Source of the DNA: Endothia cerciana
Lineage: Eukaryota; Ascomycota; Sordariomycetes; Diaporthales; Cryphonectriaceae
Reading direction: 5' to 3'
DNA: 64,000 bases
Assembly (NCBI GenBank): GCA_026119935.1
Contig: JALRMH010000002.1
Coordinates: 434,001 to 498,000, forward strand
Part shown: positions 29,850 to 41,636 of the stretch, piece after piece
Layout: the number at the start of each line of letters is the position of its first letter
How positions within the stretch are numbered: position 1 is the stretch's first letter
The notes under the pieces: model-generated
Seen by the model: the letters and a program-made list of their open reading frames with translations, nothing else
Databases searched by the model: none
Told to the model about the DNA's origin: nothing
Program-made: the position numbers and the translations under genes

Positions 29850-31768
29850 CGAGCCCATGATGTTCGTCATGTCATGATATGACAGTTCCTTTTTTAAACA
29901 CGCCCTCGGGTTTATTTTTGCATACCAGAGACGGCTGTGGAGCTTCAAACTTAGTATCATGTTGTCAAGAATATCATCAGCTAAGCTTCATCCGTGCACG
30001 GAGAGAGGATCCTCACTCTCGACCGGGATCATTGGTAAGCTAACACTTCTTATTGCTCGGGGACGTTCTGGGACCAGGCTTGCTACGTATTTACACTGAA
30101 TTGAACCGCCGCCGAAAGCCAGCTACTCTACTGGATATCTACTTTGACTTAAGTGGGAGAGGGCAAGTCGACCTCATCTCATCACCTCACGGAGTGCCGG
30201 GTGAGAAGTGCTCCACACCGGCGGGTCCGGCCGGCCCAGACACTGCGAAACTTGAATAATCAACTCATCAACGCGTACTGTGCATCCGCGATATTGATTT
30301 TTCATGTGGCCGCGAATGTTGCCGGGCCCGGTATGAAAGTCCTAATACTCAAGTAGCCAAGTCCTTGGCAGGCCCTTCAATTTCCGACGACGTGTATTTT
30401 AACGAGTGCTCCGCCAGCGCACTTGTCAGATCGTCAGTAGCCACCAAGGACGACGCACCAACGCCTCGGCGCGAGGAGCCGGTGTCAACACCTGACAGTA
30501 ATTACTACGCTATTTAACGCCGTCCCACGACCATTGAAAAAAATAAAAAAAATAAAAATAATAAATGGGAAAAACCAATAGCTGCACACGTCCGCCGGTC
30601 TCTTCAAGTCTAAGCCTGCCATCTCAAATGAGGCCTTCGGAATGCGATCCGAGTTGTTCTAGGCGCGACTACACCAAGACTTGCACCCGATGATAGCCTC
30701 CCGTGTATGCACTCGGTGCCTACGGGCAAGAATCGACCATGCGGAGCCTAAGCTTACGATTATCCTCGACTTCTTACGCAAATTGTCAATTGCTTCATCC
30801 ACTAATACGCTTATGGTGGGCATGCATGATGAATGGCTTTGTCCTCGACCCTGCCTCGCAGGATGATGTGGGCTATTATGTTACCAGCGAAATAGGTGCA
30901 GCTTGCATGAGAGCACGATGACCAGATCATCATGACCAGCAAAGCGACCGATGGTTTATAGCTGCTCGTCAGATCTTTGGCAAGTCCTAGGCAGTGGCGA
31001 ACGAGATCGAGTCGAAACAGATGAGGACCAGGTTGCATTGGAAACAAGGGCTCAGATAATAGTCCATCATACTTATTCCCTGGCCCTCGTGCTTGTTGCG
31101 CATCCCGAGGTCCACGGCTGGCCTCACCTTGTAGTGCATGTGATACAGGACGGCATAATTGCGAAGTTACTCAGCGCAGCCCGGCACCCGCAAGATGTTA
31201 GCACACACTAGCAACGTTCATGGGCCTGAGGAGATGAGAATTCAACATCATCCCGGTCCGACCAATGGTCTTACACGGTTTGCGGCCCCACCGGTTCAAG
31301 GGTATCAGCATCACCCGGACTGTGGGCCCTATCCACATACCAAAGAGAATAGAGGTTGGTTTGTTCGTTGCTCAGGCTACTTCTACATACCAAGAGAAGT
31401 TATTTAGGTCAAGGCAGGAGGGCCAAACACCGCGTGGAGGCCTGAAGACAACGAAAGTGCGTCCATGCAGGCCTCAGAGTAGCACGCGGAGAAACCGGCC
31501 ATTGTAGGCAACAGGCACAGTCTCACAGGCTCATACACATCATTTCAAGAAGAATGAATGCTTCGTGCACCGGCGGGGCTGCTGTCAAAATCCTCACAAT
31601 CTGTGAGTACGACTGAACAATGCGCCCTTAAAGGCCACAAACAGGGACTGTTTGGTCAGAAACTCGAGAAAAAAGAACACACCGTCGACGGACCAGGTTC
31701 ATCAAAGGCGAAAGAGAGAACGACTGGATGAGGTAAGGAAAATGGTGCCGATATCCATGTACCTTTCC
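29850..31768. other. Gene-poor region
   Basis: No gene supported. An A-rich stretch of AAAAATAA-type sequence at 30537-30565 is the only notable feature. Confidence 0.4.
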
Positions 31769-33155
31769 CTAGCGCTGCGGCGGATCATGATGCTGCCAGT
31801 AAGTCTCGCGCTCAAAGCCTTCGGGGCCAGGCTGTGGGAAGTTCACACGATTTTCTTGCCGTGTATCGTAGACTTGCTGGTACCTGCCTGCAGAGCCGAC
31901 AGGATAGGCTGAAGAGTACCCATACGTCGGCTGCTGATGACCTTGTGAGGATGTCGGGTGCTCCACACGATAGCCTGCGTTGGTGTACTGGACGTAGGCA
32001 TGGCCAGCAGGGGGCCGGGACTGTTGCTGAGGGTTGTGTTGTTGAGAGGTGGATGCCATGGGAGAAGATGTCGACACGCTGACGCGATCCTGTCTTTTCT
32101 GCACAGAGGACGAGGAAGGTGGATAGTGACCGGTGCTCCTCCGAGGCTGCTTGCCTGAGACCGTTTGTGTAGTGTGAGCCCTTGCGCTGTTTTCGCCACC
32201 TCGATATTGCACTCCTTCATCTCTGGTATTGGAAGGGCTGCCGAGTGATTGATTCTGAGGGTATCGGGGTGGAGGCATCATGTGGGGGATGCTATGATGC
32301 TCCTGGAGCTGTCGACCGATGCTTCGGGTACTGGAACTTCGCGAGTCATCGCTGCGGTCATCAAGCGATCTGATAAGATCGGCAGTCAGCTTAAGGTACT
32401 GTAGCTCATGTTTCTGGGGTGGTACTGAGCGCTGACCGGTGCGGCGAACCGACATTTAGTTCCATCGACGAGGACAACGCCTGCGTCGTCTGCTTGGGGG
32501 ACCTGGTGAAGGTGACGTCGGAGATAGAGCCCCCGTAGATCCAAGGATACGGCTCGGCCTTGGGTTCCGATTGATCAGACACATCCTGTCGATCTTTGAG
32601 GTGGCCACCCATTTCACTGAAGCTGACACTATTGCGGCGGCTATGCTGGGGCTTGGCGGGCAGATTCTGTGGTATGACTGGGCGGCGATGACCCTCTAAT
32701 TGAACTCTAGTGTCATCGATCATAGAGCTTCGGTCAGAACCTGCCCTCGATCCACTGGGCCTGGCGTAGCAGGTAGCACCAACTTGGTAGCTATTGTCAG
32801 AGCCCCTTGCGGCATAGGCATTGTCAAATGACCCCTTGCCACGCCCAGCTGAGGGGCTAGTCGGAGAAAGAGTCGTCGCCGTGGTATGGGAAGAGGCAGT
32901 ACTCTGGGGTGTATACAACGGCGAGCTAGCGTACGAGAAGTGACCGGAAGAGACGCCCGACGCAGACCTGCGGTGAGCAGGAGATGCATGGCTCTGCTGA
33001 GGGGTGGAATAGGAGACGGCCTCCTCGTATTGGGGCGCAGAATACCGGTCAGCATCGGTACCGATGTAAGCCATATCCGCATGTTGACTAATAGAAGTCC
33101 TCTGCTGGGATGGACCACCCCAGGATCGGCCGTCGTTGCCCCTGTCGGAAGACAT
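31769..33155 (-). CDS. Ser/Pro/Gln/Tyr-rich disordered protein, unknown, two exons
   Basis: Two long overlapping frames on one strand most likely form one protein of about 430 aa. Exon 1 starts at Met 33155 (good context, CA-rich leader TCAACACG upstream) and encodes MSSDRGNDGRSWGGPSQQ, STPQQSHASPAHRRSASG and similar text. Exon 2 ends at 31769 with VQYTNAGYRVEHPTSSQ, YGYSSAYPVGSAGRYQQVY, FERETYWQHHDPPQR. The acceptor is probably TTATCAG near 32371, preceded by a CTGAC branch site. It needs a phase-2 donor; GTCAGC near 32433 or GTCCCC near 32503 fit but are weak. Composition (Q, S, Y, P, G) is prion-like or adaptor-like. No domain. The stretch RPVIPQNLPAKPQHSRRNSVS could be a phosphosite/SH3-ligand region. 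Confidence 0.6.
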
Positions 33156-36100
33156 TGTGCTTTTCCAGACGTGTTGAAGAGCGATCAAGATGTCTGTCAA
33201 AGAGGTACGGTGGACTATTCCAGCTCGGAACGAGGGACTAAGTGTTTATATAGGCATGAGGCACTAGCTAGGGAACCCCGCGGAGAGAGGGTCGGTCCGT
33301 GTCTGACTCTGGGGACAATGGAATAGGAAGTGCGGGACGGGAGGGCACAAGCGAGAGGAGGGCACCGTCAGAACCCCCAACGTTCGCGGTTCTGCATATG
33401 GCTCGAATGAGGTTACGGGTCTTGAACGCCATGATTACATACAGTAAGCCTATCATATGAAAGGTGAGGTCCCCCCCCGGAAAATATCCTGTAGCTCTAA
33501 ATTCAGTATTTAACCCTTCATCGGCTCCTAGAAGTCACTGGTTCATCCACTCAGACACGAACTCACTTGTAACCATGCCGAATCAGGCGTGAACGACCGT
33601 GCCTCGTGCAGAAGATCGTGACGCCCTTCTAGTCCAGGGCTGTCTAGACTGCCAAGCTTGTTTGAACTGGGCAGTCATGCATTCCGTGTGTGATAGATGA
33701 TGCAATTCATGGTCGTAATCATTTGCAGAGCATCTTTGACCTTATCCTCATGATCCTTCGGACTTGTCGACCCTCAGACCTCTCAATATGTAGGACATCT
33801 TGACACCTAGGCAGGGCATTCAGAGAAGAACGACTCCTTATGGTAAAAAAAACAAGCACTGACGAGCTAACGGCAAGAAACAATCAATACCCTCCTTAAC
33901 ATTCCATGGAATGGAGATCTGGGCTTCTGGGTACGCGTCAACGGAATAGACGATTCAGATTTGACCCAACTACCGACGTCTCCATCAAGCAACCGATGTA
34001 AGATCTGCAAGCGCTTCCTGATTGATATGTGTGGTTACACGGAGACCCCACACCACACACCTCACTGATCTGTGGAGGCTGATACAGCCTGAAATGATAT
34101 CGATGGTCTTCATTTTGAGCTGTTTAGCTCACCGCTACTTCCCTAGCCTTGGCGATATATCCCAAAAGTCTTGAAGCCTCATGCATGTGCATTCCTCCGC
34201 CTGTCTCAGCCCTACAGCGACCTTGAATCGAGCATACCTAAACATACCACGTTCGTTCTTGTGAGAACAATGTTCTATGGGGTAACTTATATTACAAACC
34301 TTTATCCCTTCCCCATTCACCAACTAAACCACTACATCCAGGATGGAGACTGTTGAAACATGGTATACGGTTGCTGGCACAGCCAATAAGTAGGCCGTTG
34401 CTGATTCTTGCTGCTGACAAGCGATGGTGATGGTGTCTCAGGTCGACAGAACGCAAGTGCTGCATGTCTAGAGCCCCAGAGCACCCTCCCCCCCACAATG
34501 GTGACAGAATCTGTCGTCAGCTTATAAACCCCTGCAGCCCTACAGGGAAATGTAATCCTGCTATACTCTCGCAGTCTAAAGACTGACCACTTGTCTTTTA
34601 TCTTTGATGCAGATCTACATGTAAAAGTGCATTGCGACATAGACGGCGAGAAATTTCCCGTCAATCACTGCGTATTCGGATCGTAATACGTCTTGTACCT
34701 TTCTACAGATCTACTGACTGGTGGGTACGAAGTCAGCTATAGGCTTTGCCCCGATGTTAGGCTACGGGCAATGGCAGCCATCAATAGGCGAGTTCTGGTC
34801 ACGGCTGAAATGGTGATTGGAAGAGAAGGTATATGAACCCAACGTTCGATTTGCGATTAATTGTGCTTCCATTGCGATCTTTTTAAGGTCTGTCGCCGGG
34901 GTTGAGAGCCATTTGTAGTTGTTGGATGGGCAAATAAAACAGCTGAGAGTCCTAAGTCGATCCCGCTCCCTATGCAGGCAGCCTTTAGAAAAGGTCTACA
35001 ATATCGAGTCGCATACTTAATTAGAACCATGAGCCCAAGCCATGCGGCGCGCAAAATTCGAGGGTCGCTGGCACACTGCTACGGTGGTCGTAGGACACAT
35101 TACCGGATAAAGACCGGGTCATCAATATGTTTAGCCGTCTTATGACAACAAGTCCCCAGAGAAGAGCACATACGGCTGTAAAAGTTCATACACAGGCGCA
35201 ATGGCCGGCGGGTTTGGGAAGACGATCAGCGATTGGCATCCGGACTGGGGCGCTTGAGGCTTAATAATTGCTTCCATTCGCAGCTTCAGAAGGTCACAGC
35301 ATCCGTTAAGCAGACTGCTGCTTCATCCTACGACGCTTGATACCTTGGTACGACACGCACATAGCTTAGGAGATGAAGCCCTCTCCCGAGCTGCAATCTA
35401 CCTACATATTGATCGTGACTTCGGCAGCAGGATGCTATTCGCCACGGGTTGAGGCTTGAGCTCAAGGAGACCCACAAAGCTACTTCAGGACTAGATTATT
35501 TTACCCAAGCGTTCTCTCTGGCTTCAACTTCATAGGACAAGTCCAATTGCCGTTAGATGGCGTAACAGAAATGAATCGGTGAGGTATTGGCCAAGAAGCC
35601 GATTTTTAATGTTGGAACGTCGAATCATGTCTAACTCTTGAACATTAACGCCTTCGGAGAGGCCCCTGGGGTCGGCTAGTCATACAATTGATTCGTGATT
35701 GAGCGGGAGAGAAGGGAGGCTATAATGTTATCGACTGCAGAGAACGCCACAAGACCTGGGATTCGCAATTCAAAGTGCTTCCGCCGTCTCGAAATAATTC
35801 ACGGTCAAGCCATTCATGTTGAGGTTGTCATATATTACTAGGTTCACCGAGTCCTCTTTCGATTACGTCCTTGGCAAGAACCGTTCGAGCACCATCACGC
35901 AGGCTGAGAAATTGATGCTTTTAGTTCTGGCAATTTGCTGCTTTTGCTCGTCCTGGTGAATACCAGCCGCTGTAGGGAGGGGGGGGGGGGAATTAAGAGA
36001 CTGATTCAGCAAGCGGTTCGGTCTATTCAGTTGGCTTCTGATACACTAGCTGATCCAACGTCTCGAGATTACGTAGACATAATACTCCGAAAGTTCAAGG

Positions 36101-37497
36101 AATAAAATAATGAGTATGGGCAGAGATTGGATGCAAAAGGTGGAATGTCTCCCGGAACCGTCACATGTCTTTTGGCATCAGTACCTAAGCAGGTGGATTG
36201 TAAGGGTGTCAGGGCGCAAATTAGTTATAATGGACGCCATGAATGACTTGTGCACATTTGGGCTGGACAACATTGCATATTGGGTGGAGAGGCATAGCCT
36301 CCTGCGGTCTGAGAAAAGGTGAGTGATCCGGGTACGAGATGCCTCGGTGGTTTGGGACTGCTATAGGATGCGGCGAGAATGCGATAGATGCAATAGTATC
36401 TGGAAATGGCAAGATATTGTCCAATGAGGCAAATAGTTCCAGCCACTTGCTCATTTCCTTCCGAGATGTCAGGGGCTGTGCGAGGTGAGGATCCTGCTAT
36501 TTACATACTGGGCAGTCATGCATAGGTCAGGCATCGACCCTCCTCTGTTCTAGACTCTGCCACAATACTGGCGTAACCTCTGATCAGACTATATGTCATG
36601 GGAAAGAAAAGTGTCTAGTCGCATTAAGGCATATCTTGAAGAAAACAATAGCAATCACGACGGCCCTGGCCATTCAACTTTTGCGACGCTGAGGCTATCC
36701 ATCAATATCCTGGTTTCCTCCTGCATTCCCGTCTCCGCTGGTACACATCCGGACACTGGAAAACTTCCTGAAATAGAAACTTCGAAATCGCCAGTTCCAA
36801 CAACAAAGGTACAGGAAGCGTGTCGCAGACGGTCGTACCGCCTCCTCATTCACCGAGACGTCCCACGACCGATGCCGTGGTCGCCTTTGCCATCATGGAA
36901 ACAACAATCTCAACACATACATGAATGTAATGGAAACATGTTGATAACCGAGCACGCCCAGTCTGAGCGCCCTTACACCAGACTCATAGCTGTGGAACCC
37001 CCTCGTAATAGCAATGCCGGCAACCTCCAGCAACTAGACCAGAGGGAAGCTCGTTTAGCAGACATTGCAAAGCCAAGAACAGTTCTGAAAACTCCTTCGA
37101 AATCTTCGATACACCAAAACTCTGCTTAAGCCCTCAGTCGCGACCATACAGTGCGAGCAATGCCTAACATGAACCGGCTTTGGGGCGGCCGTGCCCGGGG
37201 CCCTGGCTAGATGCAAGGACAAAGGCACTTGCCATGTCTCAAGACTAGATGATAGTCCCAGAAAGAGCACCGAGACACGAGTGTCTAGGAATGTGGTTTG
37301 CTAAAGACGGGTGAATGCCCTGGCGGCGTTGTCGAGGGAGGTGAAACCCCGATCCTGCCTGTCGTTTACACAGTCTCCATGACAGAGCCTTTTGCCATCC
37401 CATCTTTTCTTTCTTTCTTCTCTTTCCAGTGGTCTTGACAGCACTGAACTCTGTTGACTCTGTCTTTTATTTATTCTCATTCTCCTTTGTTTTCTTC
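33156..37497. other. Long gene-poor region
   Basis: About 4.3 kb with lower GC. It contains a C-run near 33471 and a 12-nt G homopolymer at 35979-35990. The one longer frame (36593-37129 +, 178 codons, MSWERKVSSRIKAYLEENNS...) has no family features and could be chance. Nothing supported. Confidence 0.4.
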
Positions 37498-38369
37498 TCA
37501 GCGGCGGCCGCCGGCTCTTGTGTTGCCGTTGTAGGCGTCGAAGTTGTTGTTGTTATTGTTGGATGCCTGGTTCACGTCTAAGTCGTCGTCAAGCTCCACT
37601 GGGTATTGCGGCGGGAGGGAGGTCAGAAAGCTGTTCGTGCCGATGCCGAGCATCGTCGAGGACCTTTCGTGGGAGGACGTTCCGTGAACCGTGCGTTGTT
37701 TTCCGTGCTGCCAGGTCGGGACTCCGTTGGCTTGACCAGTTGAGTCCCCAGAGGGTATCGAAGCGGCCTTGGCTCATTATCAGTACATGATGGTCCATTT
37801 CCCTTGTGTCTAAAAGCTGATGTGTCCTCACCTGGCCATAGTGTTGACCCCTATTCCCGTATGCATCACGAGCAGGAGCATAGCTGGGAGGTGCATCTTG
37901 ACCGTCCCTGACCCAACATCAGCAGACGGACAAGCATGTTTTGAGGAAGGCTTACCAGTATGACCCGGCCTGAGGCGCTTGTGAGTAGTTCGAACCATAC
38001 GAGCCTCCGCTGGGGACCACGTATTGGTCCACATTCTGCCGCTCAGCGAGGCCGCGATTGAAATGGGCGACAGCCTCTCGGCCGGAATAGCCTTGGTAGC
38101 CTACATCAGCGCGCCAGCCTCCAGACGGATCCTGGACGCCGCTTGTATTTGGCGAGTACAGCAAGGACGAGGAAAGGCCAGAGTTTGAGCTACTTTAGAT
38201 GATCAGCAGGCTGTCGTTACACATTTATGGCTGTGAGTCTGAGGGGGGCTGAACGCCGGCTGACCATCACTTACCTATTGTGTACATCTGGTGTGCGCCG
38301 GGCACGTGAGGTCCGCATTCCGTCCGAGCTGGGGGTTGCAGAAGCGAACCGCTTATTAGGCCCTTCCAT
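37498..38369 (-). CDS. Gly/Ser/Tyr/Asn-rich disordered protein, unknown, four exons
   Basis: Assembled from splice sites: exon 1 38369-38275 (donor GTAAGT), exon 2 38189 (or 38192) to 37956 (donor GTAAGC), exon 3 37907-37832 (donor GTGAGG), exon 4 37767-37498. Introns are 48-85 nt and all phases agree, giving about 224 aa. The protein starts MEGPNKRFASATPSSDGMRT with A at -3. It continues WRADVGYQGYSGREAVAHF, NVDQYVVPSGGSYGSNYSQ, DAPPSYAPARDAYGNRGQHY, and ends in an acidic segment (PQYPVELDDDLDVNQ) and an Asn run (six Asn) before RAGGRR. Low complexity and aromatic-spaced, like prion-like regions. It resembles in style, not in alignable sequence, the gene at 31.8-33.2 kb. PPSYAPA is a possible WW/NEDD4-type ligand. 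Confidence 0.6.
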
Positions 38370-41000
38370 CTTCTCTTCTCTTTTTCTTTCTTGAGAGACC
38401 TTGAGCAGAGCGTTCGCAAAGACCGGTGGATGCCCAGCTTTCAGGAATTGGGAAGGTAATGTTGACGGTGATACGCAGACAAGGCGACGCCTCAAAGAAC
38501 GGGACCTGATACTTATGTATCTGGGAGGCCAACCGTGTCCCTGGCTTGTCCTTTGGATTTGCTCTGCTGTCTGTGGCACCGTGATTGAGCACCAACAGCA
38601 CGTTGGGAACACCTCCAGAAGCTACGCGTTTCCGTCTGCTATGGCCTATCTTCTGGAGTGATTGAGGGGCAAAGAAGGCAGCCAGCTGCTGCAGCCGGAG
38701 GCCCCTGTCCAGCGCGCATCGAAGCCTAATAGGTCTACTGCGCGCAAGGCGGACTGTACAACATGAACCATATCACTGACTGACACCAGCATTAGGGCAA
38801 CACCTCGGCATGGGATCCTAGTGGGTTGAGGCCGCAGCTGTTTATGCATATCGCTATGCATATCGCTAGATGTCAAGCATGCGTCTGCCCATCACACAGC
38901 CTATGGCAGTGCTAGTCGTCAGGGGCATGGTATAGGACCATGTCATCCTCCTGATGTGCCCTCGTCGTTCACACCGACACCGCACTCACCGAGACGAGAG
39001 CGAGTATCCAAATGGGACCAACCATGAGGAGAGACATGCGGTTCATTAGCCACGCCGTGTATCCTTTCATCCCATACCAGTAACAAGCCATCTTCCGCGC
39101 TTCGACCAGTGAGGGTCCCTACATCCTGCTGCAGTTCTGGACCAGGAACATGATTGGTATCCAGAGCCCACATCAGCAGAGGGCCCCCCCCCCCCAACTG
39201 ACCACAACGGATGACCACTGAGCAGAAATTTACACAATGCGATGTCGAGATCATGCGATCGAGGTGGACGCACATGGAATGCGGTGGCGACGCCACGGAC
39301 CGGGATAGAGGCGCTTAAGGGCTTATGAGGCGCCTTGACCCGTCAGTATCACGACGCTCTGAGAGAACCGACCAGTGTTCTCTTGTGAGGCATGCTGAGT
39401 GGGCCCTCTGGGCATGATGGGTTGGACGTATGTGACCTTGGGGGGAGGGGCGGTTTTCGGCTCCTTACGATGACCGCCGGAGGTGGCCCTAACCTCTTTT
39501 TTCTTCTTCTACTTCGTCCTTCCCTCCCGCTTGTCTGTGGAATGACCGTTCTGGTCAGTTGGAGCTCTGCTGACCTCGTCTCTCGTCTGAGGCCGCCGAA
39601 GGCCCTCGTGAAGCCCTGCTTTATTGACAGTCTCAGATTTTGCAGTAATGGTGCGTTGTGCATGTGGCCAAGCATTGTTGCGATCAACAACAAGTCGGAA
39701 CAATCTGCGGGATTGGGGAACCAGGAACCAGTCCACGGGTCTCTCCAAGGTTAGCCCTTTCTGCCTCGCTTCTTCTCGTCTCGCCTCTGTATGCGGTCTA
39801 GCTGCGGTTCTCGAGCTGAGTTATCTGGCCGCACTGCTGCCCAACGCTACGAGAAGTTGTTGATCAGCTGACTGTTCCCTACACTCCTAGCTGCCCAGCC
39901 CCATGCCCAGGGCGGCCACACCAGAGTTCCTCCTTTCCCAACGTTTTCGTACCTCAGTGAGTCATTCCGCTCTGGTGCACTAGATTAGTTTGCTATATTA
40001 CCTTCACCGGACCTGCCGCTGCATGCAATGATTTGGGGGCCCAGCAGAGATCAAACCCTGCCCATTCTGTCCTCGCGTGCTCCTGCCGCCCGCCAGCGGA
40101 TGATATGGTGTGCTGCAAGGAGCCGCCGCGAGATGACCAGCACTTCAGGTAGCAGCTGGCCATTTGAGGCCGCCGCGATGCCCGCCCACCATCACTGACA
40201 AATCTGGACGAGCCGGATAGCCAAGCTGCCCCATCCGGGGGGGTCATCGTCGACAGCAAGACTGCACGAAGGATCGGATCGACATTTCCTTACGGGAAAG
40301 TGCTCAAATTCTGAGTTATGACGGGCCTCACTGGCTGCACCTTGCCACCATGATACATGGAAGTGCTGACTGATATTAATAGACTACGTTAGCCCTAATC
40401 TCCAGAAGGCATGCAGGCGTGGGGCGGTCTAGCCCGTGTCCGCGTGGTCAAGTGCAGTTGTGCGTTCATGGCCTCAGCAGTTTTTGATGTCCAGGGCAGG
40501 GCCCCCCCGGAAGACCCTTGAGACTTCGACGAGCACTTAGGGAGAGCCAGCGGAACCTGAGGCGGAAGCGAAGGCGACTCGCACTTCATGACCACGCCTC
40601 CGGCGCGGGATAGGTGCTGCTCGTCCGCCCCGCCTAGGACGTGGCCCAAAGCAACCGGAGATGCGGTCGGCCGCGACGGGGCTTGTCGGAGAGGAGATAC
40701 CAGGCCTGCGGTGGCGGTAGGAGAGGTTCACCCTTTGGCCTTTGGGCTTCTGACAACCTCGCAGGCGTTCCTGAATCGCCTCGTCGCCGATCTGGTCGAG
40801 AGGAAGTAACAAGAGGCAAAGGGTTGGGCACTTAGGTCATCACCCTGCGATCGTGGTGGCTTGGTGCCTGCATCATCACCTTGCAATTTGGTGGAGTCGA
40901 TCATCGTGCAGAAATGAGTTTCAACAGACCGAAAGTTCAGACAGGCCACAATACAGGACCACAAGCGGATATGTTGTCGGGTGTCACCAGACGACGCAAG
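38370..41000. other. Gene-poor region with one signal-peptide-like exon
   Basis: On the minus strand, 39046-38990 encodes MNRMSLLMVGPIWILALVS and runs straight into a GTGAGT donor (38989). It could be the first exon of a secreted or membrane protein. I could not identify its next exon; the coding-like frame ending at 38646 (SALRAVDLLGFDARWTG) is one candidate. A 12-bp tandem duplication (TATGCATATCGC) is at 38843-38866. Confidence 0.3.
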
Positions 41001-41587
41001 TCGCGCCACCTGCGACGCCGACATGTATGCTTGAGGGCGACGACCGAATCCTGAATCGATTCAGGCGGCGGGGTCCCGCAGAGAAGGACGCAGAGATTCC
41101 GTGTCTCGTCGGCAGGCAGGTCTTCAACGTCGCGGGCCGTGTGCTGGCACGGATCGTGGGCACTCTTGAGACACGTTGACGGGTGCAGGATCGTCGGGTG
41201 GCACGCATCGAGGAGACTTGGGCTTTGGAAAAGAGAGATTCAGCACGACTCCGGACTCGAAGCCTCGGTCGCGAGGATGTGTGTGGAGGCACGGCACTCA
41301 CACCTTTCTCGAGTCACGAACAATGCGCGGAGGGAGTCTGAGGGAGGGACGCAACCTCCGAGAAATAGAGGTGGATTGCTGGAAGGACTTCGAGGAGGAG
41401 GGATGGGGTGGCAGCGCGAAGGAGACGGCAGTCTTATTGTGGAGGAGGTGGACCACGATTGCCCACCAAAGAAGGAGGATTTGTGCTGAGCTACTCGAAA
41501 CCGCTTGCTCCTCACCAGCGAAGGCCATGGTCTGCCCCCCCCCCCCCCAACCACACCACGACTGGGAGCCCACACCCGATCTGGCGT

Positions 41588-41636
41588 GCACACATACACA
41601 CACACACACACACACAACACGCAATACACACACACT
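41588..41636 (+). repeat. (CA)n microsatellite
   Basis: CACACA repeats with few interruptions, seen directly. Confidence 0.9.

Noticed and set aside
40334..40352. 17-bp match (GCTGCACCTTGCCACCA) to 8979-8995
   Set aside because: A single short match in 64 kb can occur by chance and the flanks do not align.
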